The position numbers were made by a program, and so were the translations under genes. 7,262 nucleotides of DNA from an uncultured Erysipelotrichaceae bacterium (lineage in GTDB: Bacteria > Bacillota_I > Bacilli_A > Erysipelotrichales > Coprobacillaceae), in NCBI GenBank assembly GCA_900550005.1, contig URQL01000083.1:1-7262 (forward strand), given 5' to 3'. The notes below the pieces were generated by a model. The model was not told where the DNA came from and made no database searches. It saw nothing but the letters and a program-made list of their open reading frames with translations. The first letter of the stretch is position 1. Every line of letters begins with the position of its first letter. Below, in pieces: positions 5,632-7,262 of this stretch.

Positions 5632-7262
5632 GTGAATAGTGTAATTTATTCAATCAATGGTCCGGTAGTTAAAGTTAAACAAGCTACTGAATTTTCAATG
5701 CTTGAAATGGTTTACGTTGGAAACGCACGTTTAATGGGAGAAGTTATCTCAGTAAATAAAGATTTCACAACAATTCAAGTTTATGAAACAACAACTGGAT
5801 TAAAACCAGGAGAACCTGTTTATAGTACAGGAAATCCAATTTCTGTAACTTTAGGACCAGGGATTTTACGTAATATTTTTGATGGTATTGAAAGACCTTT
5901 ACAAGAAATGGCAAAAGAATCTGGTGCATTCATTGCAACTGGAAGTAACGTGGCTCCATTAGATGTTCATAAAAAATGGGATGTTAAAGTGGTGGCTAAA
6001 GTTGGAGATGAAGTAAGTGGTGGATTTATCTATGCTACTTGTAAAGAAACAGAATTAATTGAACATCGTTGCATGGTTAGTCCTTATTTATCAGGAAAAG
6101 TTGTTGAAGTGGTAAATGATGGGGAATATACAATCAATGATGTCATTATGAAAATTGAAGACAAAGATGGAAACATTCATGAATGTACACTTTGTCAAAG
6201 ATGGCCAATTAAAAAAGCAAGACCGGTAACAAAACGTTTACCTATTTCTCGTCCATTAGTAACAGGACAACGTGTTATTGATACGTTATTCCCTATTGCT
6301 AAAGGTGGAACTGCTGCCATCCCAGGTGGATTTGGTACAGGTAAAACCATGACACAACACCAACTTGCAAAATGGTGTGATGCAGATATTATCGTTTATG
6401 TTGGATGTGGAGAACGTGGAAACGAAATGACACAAGTTCTTGAAGAATTTAGTGAACTTATCGATCCTAAATCAAATCGTCCATTAACAGATCGTACTGT
6501 ATTGATTGCAAACACATCAAACATGCCAGTTGCTGCTCGTGAAGCAAGTATTTATACTGGACTTACATTAGCTGAATATTATCGTGATATGGGATACCAT
6601 GTAGCAATCATGGCTGATTCAACTTCTCGTTGGGCTGAAGCTTTACGTGAAATTTCAGGACGTTTGGAAGAAATGCCTGCTGAAGAAGGGTTCCCTGCTT
6701 ACTTACCATCTCGTTTATCACAATTCTATGAACGTGCTGGTTATATGCAAACATTAAATGATAAAGAAGGTTCTGTAACGATTATCGGAGCTGTTTCTCC
6801 TCAAGGAGCTGACTTCTCTGAACCAGTTACTCAAAATACAAAACGTTTCGTACGTTGTTTCTGGGCTCTAGATAAAGCTTTAGCTTATGCTAGACACTAC
6901 TTTGCAATTAACTGGAATCAAAGTTATAGTGAATATGTACCTGACTTAGAAAGATGGTTCAATAAAAACGTATCACCTAAATTCGTACGTGATCGTCAAG
7001 AATTAGCTTCAATTTTAGCAGAAGAAACAAAATTACAAGAAATCGTTAAATTAATGGGATCAGATGTTTTACCAGATGATCAAAAATTAGTTATTGAAGT
7101 AGCTAAAGTTGTTCGTGTTGGTTACTTACAACAAAATGCATTCCATCCTGATGATACTTACGTACCACTTGAAAAACAATTAAAAATGATGGAAGTTATT
7201 CTCTACTTAAATAAACGTGGTAAAGAATTCGTAGCTTTAGGTAAACCGGTTCGTTTACTTGT
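5632..7262 (+). CDS. ntpA: V/A-type ATPase catalytic subunit A, 3' partial
   Basis: The catalytic subunit of the A3B3 head, which binds and hydrolyses or makes ATP. The window contains 543 codons and two bases of the next; the family is usually 580-600 residues, so about 45-50 are missing at the right edge. Seen in order: the N-terminal beta-barrel start SVIYSINGPVVKV (3-15); the non-homologous insert typical of A, about 110-190; the phosphate-binding loop GGFGTGKT at 232-239 with K238; GCGERGNEM at 258-266, whose E261 is the catalytic glutamate; NTSNMPVAAREASIYTG at 294-310; VAIMADSTSRWAEALRE at 324-340, containing the Walker B aspartate D329; and SGRLEEMPAEEGFPAYL at 342-358. The third loop position is glycine where many bacterial A subunits have proline (GPFG). 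Translation starts at GTG with a close GGAGGTG. Subunit B is expected immediately downstream. Confidence 0.97.
   Translation, partial: MNSVIYSINGPVVKVKQATEFSMLEMVYVGNARLMGEVISVNKDFTTIQVYETTTGLKPGEPVYSTGNPISVTLGPGILRNIFDGIERPLQEMAKESGAFIATGSNVAPLDVHKKWDVKVVAKVGDEVSGGFIYATCKETELIEHRCMVSPYLSGKVVEVVNDGEYTINDVIMKIEDKDGNIHECTLCQRWPIKKARPVTKRLPISRPLVTGQRVIDTLFPIAKGGTAAIPGGFGTGKTMTQHQLAKWCDADIIVYVGCGERGNEMTQVLEEFSELIDPKSNRPLTDRTVLIANTSNMPVAAREASIYTGLTLAEYYRDMGYHVAIMADSTSRWAEALREISGRLEEMPAEEGFPAYLPSRLSQFYERAGYMQTLNDKEGSVTIIGAVSPQGADFSEPVTQNTKRFVRCFWALDKALAYARHYFAINWNQSYSEYVPDLERWFNKNVSPKFVRDRQELASILAEETKLQEIVKLMGSDVLPDDQKLVIEVAKVVRVGYLQQNAFHPDDTYVPLEKQLKMMEVILYLNKRGKEFVALGKPVRLL

Overview
The window is a single plus-strand gene cluster for a V/A-type (vacuolar/archaeal-type) rotary ATPase. 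The DNA is AT-rich (judged by eye, not computed). Ribosome binding sites are purine-rich GGAGG types, TTA, AAA and GAA codons dominate, and the bacterial A, K, E and F sequences look Firmicutes-like. Together these suggest a low-GC Firmicute, perhaps near the Erysipelotrichia/Coprobacillus side, but the taxon is an inference. Tryptophan is written TGG and I saw no in-frame TGA, which favours the ordinary bacterial code over the Mollicutes code.

Layout, all on the plus strand: subunit C (5' end cut by the window edge, to 757), a short paralogue of subunit I (773-2296), full-length subunit I (2321-4216), proteolipid subunit K (4236-4658), subunit F (4683-4991), subunit E (5004-5597), and subunit A (GTG at 5632, running off the right edge). 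Gaps between genes are 12 to 34 bases. There is no internal promoter or terminator that I can support, so the genes are very probably one transcript. No gene-free stretch approaches 300 bases. The only intergenic structure is a perfect 7-bp inverted repeat just before the subunit A ribosome binding site. No tRNA, rRNA, CRISPR array, insertion sequence or attachment site was seen.

How the parts work together (family knowledge): A, with B expected just downstream, forms the ATP-hydrolysing or ATP-synthesising head. F, with D expected downstream, forms the central shaft, and C couples that shaft to the membrane rotor ring made of K. E, with a G subunit not visible here, forms the outer stalks. 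I anchors those stalks through its cytoplasmic half and supplies the ion half-channels and essential arginine through its membrane half.

The most unusual point is the tandem pair of I-type genes. The first copy keeps the whole cytoplasmic stalk-binding domain and about six membrane helices. It stops exactly before the last two helices, which carry both conserved arginines and contact the rotor ring. It also lacks other signature motifs of the membrane domain, yet has an intact frame, its own ribosome binding site and a place in the operon. It cannot work as an ion channel in the usual way, so it may be an assembly, anchoring or regulatory partner. A second point is that subunit K has a four-helix layout whose first half looks like a cleavable leader, and its ion-site residues look more proton-like than sodium-like.
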